A stretch of DNA of 64,000 nucleotides from Nocardioides sp. cx-173 (GTDB lineage Bacteria; Actinomycetota; Actinomycetes; Propionibacteriales; Nocardioidaceae). Positions 1-7,408 of the stretch are shown piece after piece. Made by a program: the position numbers and the translations under genes. Numbering within the stretch: the stretch's first letter is position 1; the number at the start of each line of letters is the position of its first letter. Where the stretch lies: contig NZ_CP088262.1 of the NCBI RefSeq assembly GCF_021117365.1, positions 2,978,501 to 3,042,500 on the forward strand, written 5' to 3'. The notes beneath the pieces were generated by a model. It was not told the DNA's origin and made no database searches. It saw only the letters and a list, made by a program, of their open reading frames with translations.

Positions 1-99
1 GAGGACCGCCTCGTACAGCGAGACGCCGGCGTCCTCGATCGCCTGGAGGTGTCGCAGGTCGGCGGCGCGGGCGTGCCGGACGGCGTGATGGCGGTGCAC
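1..99 (-). CDS. GNAT-like acetyltransferase, N-terminal fragment cut by window edge
   Basis: A minus-strand reading frame begins at a GTG at 99 and runs open off the left edge (33 codons visible). The peptide has the form [19 protein letters not shown], which resembles the first beta strand and helix of GNAT N-acetyltransferases (usually V/IRxAxxxDLxAlxxIe). A TACAGT hexamer lies 7 bases upstream of the GTG, supporting this start as a leaderless transcript diverging from nucS. Only the N-terminus is visible, so the substrate and even the family are tentative. Confidence 0.5.
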   Translation of the reverse strand, partial: MHRHHAVRHARAADLRHLQAIEDAGVSLYEAVL

Positions 100-106
100 G
101 ACGCTC

Positions 107-116
107 ACTGTAGATT
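107..116. promoter_or_regulatory. Overlapping divergent -10 elements (acetyltransferase-like gene / nucS)
   Basis: The minus strand reads TACAGT (112 to 107), 7 bases before the GTG at 99. The plus strand reads TAGATT (111-116), 8 bases before the nucS GTG at 125. The two hexamers share the TA at 111-112. No Shine-Dalgarno precedes either start. I infer a bidirectional promoter giving two leaderless or near-leaderless transcripts; no convincing -35 was seen on either side. Confidence 0.5.
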
Positions 117-124
117 CATCGCCC

Positions 125-811
125 GTGAGGATCGTCGTTGCGCGCTGCCAGGTCGACTACGCCGGACGACTGACGGCGCACCTGCCGATGGCGACCCGGG
201 TGCTGATGATCAAGGCCGACGGGTCGGTGCTCGTCCACTCCGACGGCGGCTCCTACAAGCCCCTCAACTGGATGTCGCCCCCGTGCACGTTGCGCGAGGG
301 CACCACCGAGGACGGCCAGGTGGAGTGGACGGTCACCAGCCCGAAGACCGACGACACGCTGCGGATCCTGCTCGAGGAGGTCGTCTCCGACTCCTCCCAC
401 GAGCTCGGCATCGACCCCGGGCTGCAGAAGGACGGGGTGGAGAAGCACCTCCAGGCCCTCCTCGCCGACCACCCCGCTACGCTCGCCGAGGGCCTCACCC
501 TGGTCCGCCGTGAGTACCCGACCGCGATCGGCCCCGTCGACCTCATGTGCCGCGACGCCCTCGGGGTCAGCGTGGCCGTGGAGATCAAGCGCCGCGGCGA
601 CATCGACGGCGTCGAGCAGCTCACCCGCTACCTCGAGCTGCTCAACCGCGACCCGCTCCTCACCGGCAACGGCGCCGTCCGCGGCATCTTCGCCGCCCAG
701 GAGATCAAGCCGCAGGCCCGCGTCCTCGCCACCGACCGCGGCATCGCCTGCGCCGTCGTCGACTACGACGCGCTGCGCGGCCTCGACGACCCGAGCCACC
801 GGCTCTTCTAG
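125..811 (+). CDS. nucS: Endonuclease NucS (EndoMS), mismatch-specific
   Basis: NucS/EndoMS is the mismatch-repair nuclease of actinobacteria and archaea that lack MutS/MutL; it cuts both strands at G:T, G:G and T:T mismatches. The 228-residue length matches mycobacterial NucS. The C-terminal RecB-like nuclease domain is recognisable: Asp139 in GPVDLMCRD, Glu153 and Lys155 in [10 protein letters not shown], then a conserved Gln165. Trp49 in the N-terminal domain fits the aromatic residue used for mismatch recognition. The protein ends in SHRLF, resembling the sliding-clamp-binding tails described for actinobacterial NucS. The GTG start is supported by the -10 hexamer 8 bases upstream. In M. 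tuberculosis the homologue is Rv1321, close to the atp locus as here. Confidence 0.95.
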   Translation: MRIVVARCQVDYAGRLTAHLPMATRVLMIKADGSVLVHSDGGSYKPLNWMSPPCTLREGTTEDGQVEWTVTSPKTDDTLRILLEEVVSDSSHELGIDPGLQKDGVEKHLQALLADHPATLAEGLTLVRREYPTAIGPVDLMCRDALGVSVAVEIKRRGDIDGVEQLTRYLELLNRDPLLTGNGAVRGIFAAQEIKPQARVLATDRGIACAVVDYDALRGLDDPSHRLF

Positions 812-877
812 GCTCGCCCGCTCGCCCGTCGTCCACAGGCGCCCGGGCGTCGGTGGCCGGCCCCGGGGCGAGCGCCA

Positions 878-883
878 TACGGT
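878..883 (+). promoter_or_regulatory. -10 hexamer TACGGT, leaderless start for the heptad-repeat gene
   Basis: TACGGT ends exactly 6 bases before the ATG at 890 and no Shine-Dalgarno is present, so transcription probably starts at or next to the start codon. Confidence 0.45.
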
Positions 884-889
884 GACGAC

Positions 890-1231
890 ATGAGCACCGA
901 TCCCGGCATGAGTCGCCGCGTGTCTCGACTCGAGAACGACACGGAGTCGATCTACGACCTCCTCACCGGAGTCCGCACGACCCTGGACGACCACACCCGC
1001 CGCTTCGACGGGCTCGAAGGCCGGTTCGACGGGCTCGAGGGCCGGTTCGACGGGCTCGAGGGCCGGTTCGACGGGCTCGAGGGCCACATCGACGGGCTCG
1101 AAGGCCGGTTCGACGGGCTCGAGGGCCGGTTCGACGGGCTCGAGGGCCACATCGACGGGCTCGAAGGCCGATTCGACGGCGTCGAGGAGACCCTGCGCGA
1201 GATCGTGCGACGGCTTCCCGAGCCGTCATGA
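890..1231 (+). CDS. Heptad-repeat (coiled-coil-like) protein, function unknown
   Basis: This is a 113-residue protein. After a short N-terminal segment (SRLENDTESIYDLLTGVRTT) come nine tandem heptads of the form RFDGLEG, with HIDGLEG at units 5 and 8 and RFDGVEE as the last. Phe (or Ile) and Leu alternate with 3-4 spacing, as in positions a and d of a coiled coil, although two glycines per heptad are unusual for a stable helix. There is no signal peptide or membrane segment. The function is unknown; repeats of this kind occur in helical oligomerisation segments of many proteins. The repeat array is annotated separately. Confidence 0.7.
   Translation: MSTDPGMSRRVSRLENDTESIYDLLTGVRTTLDDHTRRFDGLEGRFDGLEGRFDGLEGRFDGLEGHIDGLEGRFDGLEGRFDGLEGHIDGLEGRFDGVEETLREIVRRLPEPS
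1001..1189 (+). repeat. 21-bp tandem repeat, nine units
   Basis: Nine in-frame 21-bp units encode the RFDGLEG heptads. Units 3-5 and 6-8 have the same pattern of third-position choices (gag, gag, gaa codons) and the same HIDGLEG variant in the last place. That suggests a 63-bp block of three units was itself duplicated. Near-identity at the DNA level indicates recent expansion and likely length polymorphism. Confidence 0.9.
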
Positions 1232-1290
1232 GATCGCGCCGACCGCACCGGCCGGCTCGTCGATCCCGCCACCGGCTGGTCTGATCCGGC

Positions 1291-1821
1291 ATGCGCATCT
1301 TCCACATCGCCACCGCCGCTGAGTGGGACGCCGCGCGCGTCGCAGGCGCCTACGCCACCTCCACCCTCGGGCGCACGCTCGCCGAGGAGGGCTACATCCA
1401 CGCCAGCCGCGGCGACCAGTGGCAGGGCGTGCGCCAGCGCTACTACTCCGGCGTCACCGAGCCGCTGGTGCTCCTCGTCATCGACACCGACCGGCTCACC
1501 TCCCCCGTCGTCGAGGAGCGCGTCGGGGAGGGGTCCGAGACCTTCCCCCACGTCTACGGCCCGATCAACCCCGACGCTGTCGTCCAGACCCTCCCCCTCG
1601 ACGACCGCACGGCAGCCGCTGCCGGCGCCTCGTTCTCCCAGCTCTTCCTCGGGGAGGTGATGCACCGGGTGGTGCTCGCCATCATCGCCATGACCACCGC
1701 CCTCGTCGGCGCGCTGGTCGGCGCCCTTGTGGTCCCCGACCCCGGCGCCGCCGTCGGCCTGCTCATCGGCTTCGCCGTCGGCATCGCGGTGGCCGTCCTG
1801 GTCCACCGCCGTCGCCGCTGA
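1291..1821 (+). CDS. DUF952 domain protein with two C-terminal membrane segments
   Basis: Residues 1 to about 105 match the DUF952 pattern, a small ADP-ribosyltransferase-like fold: MRIFHIATAAEWDAA, then GYIHASRGDQ, LLVIDTDRL and FPHVYGPINPDAVV. The remaining 70 residues hold two hydrophobic segments (about 123-143 and 148-168) separated by a short PDPGAA turn, ending in a basic tail. DUF952 proteins are usually soluble and about 110 residues long, so the added hairpin anchor is a distinguishing feature. The biochemical role is unknown. It is convergent with the HNH gene. Confidence 0.8.
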   Translation: MRIFHIATAAEWDAARVAGAYATSTLGRTLAEEGYIHASRGDQWQGVRQRYYSGVTEPLVLLVIDTDRLTSPVVEERVGEGSETFPHVYGPINPDAVVQTLPLDDRTAAAAGASFSQLFLGEVMHRVVLAIIAMTTALVGALVGALVVPDPGAAVGLLIGFAVGIAVAVLVHRRRR

Positions 1822-1837
1822 GGAGTTTTCCGGACGT

Positions 1838-1855
1838 GCCGGCAGGCCCGCCGGC
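1838..1855. terminator. Inverted repeat between convergent genes
   Basis: GCCGGC, a 6-base loop, then GCCGGC lies between the stops of the DUF952 gene (+) and the HNH gene (-). The stem is short and there is no T-run, so this is a weak candidate for a bidirectional terminator. Confidence 0.35.
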
Positions 1856-1872
1856 GGCGGGGTGTGGGGCGA

Positions 1873-3165
1873 TCAGGCTCGTCGGCGGCTGGGTGGCGGG
1901 AGTGGTTCGGTGCCGGTGTGGTCGCGGCGGTAGGCATGGCCATGGGGTGAGTGCCAGACGTAGGTGCCGCGGTCCAGGACGTCGTAGGACCAACCGCCGT
2001 GGGTCTTCAAACGATGGTGCCCGCGACACAGTGGAGCGGAGTTGCAGGAGCAGGTCGGTCCACCCTTGTCGTACGGGATCACGTGGTCGTGGTCGCAGCG
2101 GTCGGCTGGTCGGGTGCACCAGGGAAAGACGCAGGTGTGGTCGACGAGGTCGTCCTGCTCGATCAGCCGGTCGGGGTGCTCGTAAGCCACGACATGGAGG
2201 TGGTCGGCCAGGTCACGCACGGGCTTGACGTTGATCGTGGTGGTGGCGGTGGCACCGCACCACTGACGGATCGTCTCGAGCAGCACCGGCTTGCGCCCGC
2301 ATCTGCCGACGGTCACGTTCGGGTCCCCGAACACCTCGGTCTCGTGCACGTGCAGATCGACCACCCGCACCACCTTCACCACCGGCACGGGAGCCTCGAA
2401 ATCAACCCCGAGGTCCTCATCACCGAACGGGAGCGTCTCCTGCCCCCGAGCCAGATCACCCGCGGCCTGCGCCCGACGTACGTCCAGCGGCTCGCTCGAC
2501 CCCGCCGCCTTCCGGTCGGCCGCGAGGCGGCTGATCGCGGCGTCGAAGTCGAGCGCGTCCTGCGCATCCAAGGTCCCGGACACCTCGATCGTGCCCTCGA
2601 GGGATAGGTCGTCCTTGTGCACGTCGAGCTTGCGCCCGTCCGCGGCCTGGCGGCGCAGCTTCTCGGCCTGCTCGGGGTCGAACCTGGCCATCGCGGTCGC
2701 GATCTGGCGCTCGACCTCGGCGTAGGAGACCTTGTGCGCGCAGTAGGCGACCTGCTGGTCCACGTAGGCGGCACCCGCCATGGGCAGGCACTTGGTGTGC
2801 TCGGCGATCCAGCGTGCCTTCCAGAACCCCAGCTCCCCGGTCTCCACGCGGGCCCAGATCCTGGGCAGGCGGAACCTGATCTCGAGCGCGGCGCCGACGT
2901 AGCGCTTCGCGGAGTCGGTCGACATCCCCAACGCGGCGCCGAGCTCCATGACCGCGAACTCACTCACCATCGGGGCGCCGGGCCCGGCCATGGGGATTCC
3001 GTGGTCGCTGAAGACCGCGGCGTCGGCTTCGTCGTGGGTCTCGTGGAGGTGGCACCAGTCAAGCGTCAGGTGGAGGCGGCCGAGCTCGGCGTCGATCGCG
3101 GCCTGGGTGTGCGCGCGGACACCGTCGAGCAGCTGTCTGCTCTGGCCGGGTCCGGTGCTGGTCAC
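1873..3165 (-). CDS. DUF222 / HNH endonuclease domain protein (13E12 repeat family)
   Basis: About 430 residues. The N-terminal half is the DUF222 helical region found in the mycobacterial 13E12 family. The C-terminal part holds an HNH nuclease motif with zinc-type cysteines: CVFPWC, then CDHDHVIPYDKGG, then LCRGHHRLKTHGGW. These proteins are multicopy in many actinobacteria; their role (DNA processing or mobile-element association) is not established. The frame is open to a GTG at 3222, but that start sits inside a hairpin at 3211-3228. I prefer the GTG at 3165 (protein beginning TSTGPGQSRQLLDG). Neither start has a good Shine-Dalgarno. Confidence 0.85.
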   Translation of the reverse strand: MTSTGPGQSRQLLDGVRAHTQAAIDAELGRLHLTLDWCHLHETHDEADAAVFSDHGIPMAGPGAPMVSEFAVMELGAALGMSTDSAKRYVGAALEIRFRLPRIWARVETGELGFWKARWIAEHTKCLPMAGAAYVDQQVAYCAHKVSYAEVERQIATAMARFDPEQAEKLRRQAADGRKLDVHKDDLSLEGTIEVSGTLDAQDALDFDAAISRLAADRKAAGSSEPLDVRRAQAAGDLARGQETLPFGDEDLGVDFEAPVPVVKVVRVVDLHVHETEVFGDPNVTVGRCGRKPVLLETIRQWCGATATTTINVKPVRDLADHLHVVAYEHPDRLIEQDDLVDHTCVFPWCTRPADRCDHDHVIPYDKGGPTCSCNSAPLCRGHHRLKTHGGWSYDVLDRGTYVWHSPHGHAYRRDHTGTEPLPPPSRRRA

Positions 3166-3210
3166 GGAACTACTCAAGCACCCGCCACCGACAGTGAGGG
3201 GACCGAGAAT

Positions 3211-3228
3211 GCCCTTATGCACAAGGGC
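3211..3228 (-). terminator. Hairpin downstream of the flavoprotein gene
   Basis: GCCCTT, a 6-base loop, then AAGGGC lies 16 bases past the stop of the flavoprotein gene at 3244. On the minus strand it is followed by ATTCTC. It may terminate that gene before the DUF222/HNH gene. Confidence 0.4.
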
Positions 3229-3243
3229 TCACGACTTTCCGGA

Positions 3244-4065
3244 TCAGGCGAGCAGCGCGGCCACGTCGTCGGCGCAGCCCCAGCTGAGCGCGACGCCGGC
3301 GTCGCCGTGGCCGTAGCAGTGGACGACGCGTCCCTCGCGCTCGAGGCGGACCGCGCCGCGGGTGGGGCGCAGGCCGACCCGGTGCTGCAGGACGCGGGCG
3401 GAGGCGAGCTCCGGGACCAGGCGGGAGGCCCGCTCGATGAGGAGGGCGGCCGTGTCGGGCGACGGGGTGCGGCTCCAGTCACCGTGCTCGTGGGTGCCGC
3501 CGACCACGATGTCGTGCTCGCGCGGCACGATGTACGGCGCCGCCGGGCCGGCGCCGAGCCACCAGCGCTCCAGGCCGTGCTGCGCGAGGTGGACCACCTG
3601 CCCGCGCACGGGCGTGATGGAGGCGTCGGCGGCGAGGAGGCGCGAGCCGATCCCGGAGCAGTTGACGACCGCGTCGCCACCTGCCGGCAGCATGCGCAGG
3701 CTCAGCCGGGTGACCGTGCCGCCCAGCGCCTCGACCCGGGCGCGCAGCCAGGACAGATAGCGGGGCATCTCCGCCACCGGCGCGACCAGGCTGCGCCCCG
3801 AGGGCAGCTCCGTTCCCGGCACCATCCGTACGCCGGTCTGGCCTGCGGCGGCCAGCTCCGCGAAGCTCTCCCCGGACCGGGCGGACCACGAGACGACCCT
3901 CGGGTCGGCCGGCTCACCCCCGACGTGGCACAGGGCCCCCGCGACGGCGGAGGTCGTCTCCAGCGGCAGGTCGCGCGCGACCACGTCGACCCGGTGGCCG
4001 GCCTCGAGCAGGCGCACGGCGCAGCTGAGCCCGACGACTCCTGCGCCCACGACGATCACGCGCAT
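3244..4065 (-). CDS. FAD-dependent oxidoreductase, D-amino-acid oxidase family
   Basis: The N-terminus has a classic dinucleotide-binding fingerprint, VIVVGAGVVGLSCAVRLLE, followed by the DAAO-type segment LPLETTSAVAGALCHV. The C-terminus has HRVGLRPTRGAVRLE and CYGHGDAGVALSWGCA, matching the GLRPxR and GHGxxGxTLSWG regions of D-amino-acid oxidases, where the Arg binds the substrate carboxylate. At 273 residues it is shorter than typical DAAOs (about 310-340). A loss in the central substrate domain is likely, so activity on ordinary D-amino acids is inferred rather than shown. A hexamer CACACT lies 6 bases before the ATG, a weak leaderless signal. Confidence 0.8.
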   Translation of the reverse strand: MRVIVVGAGVVGLSCAVRLLEAGHRVDVVARDLPLETTSAVAGALCHVGGEPADPRVVSWSARSGESFAELAAAGQTGVRMVPGTELPSGRSLVAPVAEMPRYLSWLRARVEALGGTVTRLSLRMLPAGGDAVVNCSGIGSRLLAADASITPVRGQVVHLAQHGLERWWLGAGPAAPYIVPREHDIVVGGTHEHGDWSRTPSPDTAALLIERASRLVPELASARVLQHRVGLRPTRGAVRLEREGRVVHCYGHGDAGVALSWGCADDVAALLA

Positions 4066-4096
4066 GGCCCGAGTGTGCCGCAGGGACCGCGAGGCG

Positions 4097-4621
4097 TCAG
4101 CCGCCGGCGACCCGCGGCGCAGTGGGGTCGCCGTCGTCGCTCTTCTGCTCTCGGGCGACGAACTCCTCGATGTCCTCGATGCCGTCGCGGTTGCGGGTAA
4201 CGACGGCCAGCAGGTCGCTCATCGTGGCGACCTCCTCGACCTGCTCCTTGATGAACCACTGGACGAACTGCTCGGAGGCGTAGTCGTTCTCCTCGCGCGC
4301 GATGCGCAGCAGGGTGTTGATCTCCTCGGTGACCCGCTTCTCCTGCGCCAGCGCGAGCGCCACCGGCGCCACGACGTCCTCGAAGCTCGAGACCGGCGCA
4401 GCGACGCCGGGGATGACCGCCTCCACGTCGGTGTCGAGCAGGTACTGCACCATCATCAGGGCGTGGTCGCGCTCCTCGAGCGCCTGGGTGTAGAAGAACG
4501 CCGCCATCTGCGGCATCGTCTTGGCGTCGTAGTAGACCGCGCACGCGAGGTACTGGTTGTGCGCGGCGAGCTCGTTGCCGATCTGGAGGTTCAGCTGCTC
4601 GGCGAAGCGGGGTGCGGTCAT
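4097..4621 (-). CDS. Ferritin (non-haem, Ftn/BfrB type)
   Basis: A 174-residue four-helix iron-storage protein. Ferroxidase-centre ligands are visible: Glu17 (QIGNELAAHNQY), Glu50 and His53 (ALEERDHALMM), Glu94 (LAQEKRVTEEIN) and the 126-130 EQVEE segment. The methionine haem ligand of bacterioferritin is not evident, so it is the non-haem type. The start at 4621 (protein MTAPRFAEQLNLQIGNELAA) gives the family length; the open frame extends further upstream without homology. It lies 26 bases downstream of a small Cys-rich gene and probably shares its transcript, under a candidate iron-regulator box at 4855-4873. Confidence 0.92.
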   Translation of the reverse strand: MTAPRFAEQLNLQIGNELAAHNQYLACAVYYDAKTMPQMAAFFYTQALEERDHALMMVQYLLDTDVEAVIPGVAAPVSSFEDVVAPVALALAQEKRVTEEINTLLRIAREENDYASEQFVQWFIKEQVEEVATMSDLLAVVTRNRDGIEDIEEFVAREQKSDDGDPTAPRVAGG

Positions 4622-4647
4622 GTGGCCAGTCTGGCAGGCCCGCGGGG

Positions 4648-4854
4648 TCAGGCGGCCTTGGCGAGCTTCTTCTTGGTGACCTTCTTGCCGTCCACCGTGA
4701 CCAGCTTGCGCTTCTTGACGGTGTAGCCCTCGGGCAGCGTGCCCTCCTTGAGCATCCGCAGCGGGCATCGCTCGCACTTGGTCTTGGAGACGCAGCACTC
4801 GGTCTTCGGCAGCTTCCTCACCGACGACTTGGCGGAGGCCTTTTTCTTGGACAC
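4648..4854 (-). CDS. Small Lys- and Cys-rich protein, putative metal-binding
   Basis: Sixty-eight residues with a compact cysteine motif, TECCVSKTKCERCPLRML (Cys20, 21, 27 and 30), between strongly basic ends (MSKKKASAKSS and KKVTKKKLAKAA). I recognise it as a small protein conserved in actinobacteria but know of no assigned function; the CC-x5-C-x2-C spacing would suit zinc or iron binding. The GTG start at 4854 has no Shine-Dalgarno but has TAGCCT 7 bases upstream, inside an IdeR-like box. It is the first gene of a likely operon with ferritin. Confidence 0.75.
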   Translation of the reverse strand: MSKKKASAKSSVRKLPKTECCVSKTKCERCPLRMLKEGTLPEGYTVKKRKLVTVDGKKVTKKKLAKAA

Positions 4855-4873
4855 GAAGGTGAGGCTAACACAA
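4855..4873. promoter_or_regulatory. Candidate IdeR/DtxR iron box overlapping a -10 element
   Basis: The plus-strand 19-mer gaaggtgaggctaacacaa matches the palindromic IdeR/DtxR consensus TTAGGTTAGGCTAACCTAA at 14 of 19 positions, including the whole core AGGCTAAC. On the minus strand the core contributes TAGCCT, which ends 7 bases before the GTG at 4854. Bound regulator would therefore cover the -10 region of the Cys-rich/ferritin operon. Iron repression is inferred from site position only. Confidence 0.5.
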
Positions 4874-4910
4874 CTTAGGGTCCCCTTCTGTGATCGCCGC
4901 CACTTCGCTG

Positions 4911-6908
4911 TCAGGCCAGGTCGTGCGCCCGGCGGATCACGTCGACGATGCCACCCATGATCTCGGTCAGCCCGAAGTCCTTGGGCGTGTAGACCGCCGC
5001 CACGCCCAGCTCGCGCAGCCGCCGACCGTCGGAGTCGGGGATGATCCCGCCCACGATCACCGGCACGTCGCCGAGCCCGGCCTCCTTCAGGCCGTCGAGG
5101 ACGTCGGGCACGAGCTCCATGTGGGAGCCCGACAGGATCGACAGCCCGACGCAGTGCACGTCCTCGGCCACCGCGGCCGACACGATCTGCTCCGGGGTGA
5201 GCCGGATTCCCTGGTAGATCACCTCGAACCCCGCATCGCGGGCCCGCACCGCCACCTGCTCCGCACCGTTGGAGTGCCCGTCCAGCCCCGGCTTGCCGAC
5301 CAGCAGCCGCAGCCGCCCCCCGAGCTCCTCGCCGGTCGCCCGCACCCGCTCCCGTACGGCGGTCAGCTCGGCGCCGGCCTCGGCCGACCCCACGGCGCCG
5401 CCGACCCCCGTGGGCGCGCGGAACTCGCCGAACACCTCGCGCAGCGTGCCGGCCCACTCCCCCGTGGTCGCGCCCGCCCGGGCGGCCGCCAGGGTGGCCG
5501 CCATGAGGTTGTCGGTCGTCTTCGCGGCCTCGGTCAGCGCCGCCAGCGCGGCGGCGACCTCGGCCTCGTCGCGCTGCGCCTTCCACTCCGCCACCGAGGC
5601 CAGCGCCGACTGCTCGGCCTGCGGGTCGGCGGCCATGATGGCGGCATCGAGGTCGGCGGTGAGCGGGGACGGCTCGGTCGTCTCGTAGACGTTGACCCCC
5701 ACCACCTTCTCCTCACCGCTCTCGATGCGCGCGCGGCGGGCGGCGTGGGCGGAGACCAGCGCCTGCTTCATGTAGCCAGACTCGACGGCCGCGATGGCAC
5801 CGCCCATCGCCTGGACCCGGTCGATCTCGGCGCGGGCCCCCTCGACCAGCTCGGCCACCTTGGCCTCGATCACCTTCGAGCCGTCGAAGATGTCCTCGTA
5901 CTCGAGCAGGTCGGACTCAAAGGCCAACACCTGCTGGAGCCGCAGCGACCACTGCTGGTCCCACGGCCGCGGCAGCCCGAGCGCCTCGTTCCACGCCGGC
6001 AGCTGGACCGCGCGGGCGCGGGCGTTCTTCGAGAGCGTCACCCCGAGCATCTCGAGGACGATGCGCTGGACGTTGTTCTCGGGCTGGGCCTCGGTGAGCC
6101 CCAGGGAGTTGACCTGCACGCCGTACCGGAAGCGGCGCATCTTGGGGTCCTGCACGCCGTACCGCTCGCGCGTGATCTCGTCCCACAGCTCCACGAACGC
6201 GCGCATCTTGCACGTCTCCTCGACGAAGCGGACGCCGGCGTTGACGAAGAACGAGATCCGGCCGACGACCTTCTCGAAGTCCTCCTCGGAGACCTGACCG
6301 GAGGCCTTCACCTGGTCGAGCACCGCGATGGCCGTGCACAGCGCGTACGCGAGCTCCTGGGTGGGCGTCGCCCCGGCCTCCTGCAGGTGGTAGCTGCAGA
6401 TGTTGATCGGGTTCCACTTGGGGATCTGGTGGACCGTGTAGGAGATCATGTCGCCGATCAGCCGCAGCGAGTGCTCCGGCGGAAAGACGTAGGTCCCCCG
6501 CGACAGGTACTCCTTGATGATGTCGTTCTGGGTCGTCCCGGCCAGCTGGCCGGCGACCTCCTCGGGCGTCAGCTCGGGGTTCTGCTCCTCGGCGACCACC
6601 TGGTAGAGCGCGAGCAGCCACATGGCCGTCGCGTTGATCGTCATCGACGTGTTCATCGACGTCAGCGGGATCTCCGCGAAGAGCTTGCGCATCTCGCCGA
6701 GGTGCGGCACCGGGACCCCGACCTTGCCGACCTCGCCTCGGGCGAGCGGCGAGTCCGGGTCGTAGCCGGTCTGCGTGGGCAGGTCGAAGGCCACCGAGAG
6801 CCCGGTCTGTCCCTTCGCGAGGTTGCCACGGTAGAGCGCGTTGGACGCGGTCGCGGTCGAGTGGCCGGCGTACGTGCGCATCACCCAGGGGCGGTCCTTC
6901 TCGGTCAT
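4911..6908 (-). CDS. meaA: B12-dependent acyl-CoA mutase, MeaA-type (ethylmalonyl-CoA mutase)
   Basis: Residues 1 to about 500 form a methylmalonyl-CoA-mutase-like barrel, including GLSVAFDLPTQTGYDPDSPL, SMNTSMTINATAMWLLAL and GTTQNDIIKEYLSRGTY. The last 130 residues are a cobalamin-binding domain with LVGKPGLDGHSNGAEQ (DxHxxG), SILSGSH and VIVGG. A fused substrate and B12 domain of about 665 residues is typical of actinobacterial MeaA, the ethylmalonyl-CoA mutase of the ethylmalonyl-CoA pathway. A different acyl-CoA mutase activity cannot be excluded by eye. The ATG at 6908 gives a homologous N-terminus and has TACCCT 7 bases upstream. The adenosyltransferase that makes its cofactor lies nearby at 7409. 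Confidence 0.85.
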   Translation of the reverse strand: MTEKDRPWVMRTYAGHSTATASNALYRGNLAKGQTGLSVAFDLPTQTGYDPDSPLARGEVGKVGVPVPHLGEMRKLFAEIPLTSMNTSMTINATAMWLLALYQVVAEEQNPELTPEEVAGQLAGTTQNDIIKEYLSRGTYVFPPEHSLRLIGDMISYTVHQIPKWNPINICSYHLQEAGATPTQELAYALCTAIAVLDQVKASGQVSEEDFEKVVGRISFFVNAGVRFVEETCKMRAFVELWDEITRERYGVQDPKMRRFRYGVQVNSLGLTEAQPENNVQRIVLEMLGVTLSKNARARAVQLPAWNEALGLPRPWDQQWSLRLQQVLAFESDLLEYEDIFDGSKVIEAKVAELVEGARAEIDRVQAMGGAIAAVESGYMKQALVSAHAARRARIESGEEKVVGVNVYETTEPSPLTADLDAAIMAADPQAEQSALASVAEWKAQRDEAEVAAALAALTEAAKTTDNLMAATLAAARAGATTGEWAGTLREVFGEFRAPTGVGGAVGSAEAGAELTAVRERVRATGEELGGRLRLLVGKPGLDGHSNGAEQVAVRARDAGFEVIYQGIRLTPEQIVSAAVAEDVHCVGLSILSGSHMELVPDVLDGLKEAGLGDVPVIVGGIIPDSDGRRLRELGVAAVYTPKDFGLTEIMGGIVDVIRRAHDLA

Positions 6909-6915
6909 GGGTCCG

Positions 6916-6921
6916 AGGGTA
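6916..6921 (-). promoter_or_regulatory. -10 hexamer TACCCT for meaA
   Basis: TACCCT on the minus strand ends 7 bases before the ATG at 6908, with no Shine-Dalgarno, suggesting a leaderless transcript. Confidence 0.45.
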
Positions 6922-6995
6922 GGACGAGACCTACCACTTGGTAACCGGTGCCTCGTGTGGGATGCCCGACACACGCCGGCAGTGCCGACCCGGGC

Positions 6996-7325
6996 TCAGG
7001 CGGTGGCGGCCTCGCGCTCGAGCTCGACCACGCGGATCAGGCGCGAGATGTGCAGCATCCGGCGGACGGCGGGGCCGCAGCCGCGCAGCGTGAGGTGGTG
7101 GCCGTCGCGGACGGCGAGCCGGGTGGCGAAGGCCAGGACCTTGAGCGCGGTGTGGTCGACCGTCGCGACACCGGAGAGGTCGACGACGACGTCGTCGTAG
7201 GTGTGCAGCTGGTCGTGCAGGGCGTTGCGCACCTCCCACGTGCTGCGCACGTCGAAGTCACCGCTCAGCACCAGTGTGGGGCCGTCGAACGCGATGTCCA
7301 TGCCTGCCTCGTCTCCCGAGCTCAT
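6996..7325 (-). CDS. STAS-domain protein, anti-sigma-factor antagonist type
   Basis: 109 residues forming one STAS domain: LVLSGDFDVRSTWEVRNALHD, then VVVDLSGVATVDHTALKVL, the region that carries the phosphorylatable Ser/Thr in SpoIIAA/RsbV proteins (here Thr in VDHTAL), then LTLRGCGPAVRRMLHIS. Such proteins bind anti-sigma kinases when unphosphorylated and so release sigma factors. The SigF-type sigma/anti-sigma pair at 46.6-47.9 kb is a possible but unproven partner. It is monocistronic between meaA and the divergent pduO. Confidence 0.85.
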   Translation of the reverse strand: MSSGDEAGMDIAFDGPTLVLSGDFDVRSTWEVRNALHDQLHTYDDVVVDLSGVATVDHTALKVLAFATRLAVRDGHHLTLRGCGPAVRRMLHISRLIRVVELEREAATA

Positions 7326-7396
7326 TCACTGTCACTCACTATGACGCGCTTCACACGCCGCAGGTTGCACCCACGCCCGCGAAAGTTTCCGGGCGC

Positions 7397-7402
7397 TAGG
7401 GT
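7397..7402 (+). promoter_or_regulatory. -10 hexamer TAGGGT for pduO
   Basis: TAGGGT ends 6 bases before the ATG at 7409; no Shine-Dalgarno is seen. Confidence 0.45.
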
Positions 7403-7408
7403 CGGCGC

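Noticed and set aside
1001..1189. The 21-bp repeats as a CRISPR array or minisatellite outside a gene
   Set aside because: There are no spacers; units are contiguous, in frame and coding.
1873..3222. The DUF222/HNH gene as a homing endonuclease or insertion element
   Set aside because: No intron, inverted repeats or target duplication flank it; the family is commonly chromosomal and multicopy in actinobacteria.
4855..5586. N-terminal extension of the small Cys-rich protein across the meaA 3' end
   Set aside because: The extra residues are Arg/Gly-rich shadow sequence of meaA; the GTG at 4854 with its -10 explains the start better.
6909..7408. Possible cobalamin riboswitch ahead of meaA or pduO
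   Set aside because: The gaps contain no B12-box-like sequence and are too short for the aptamer; both genes have -10 elements directly at their starts.
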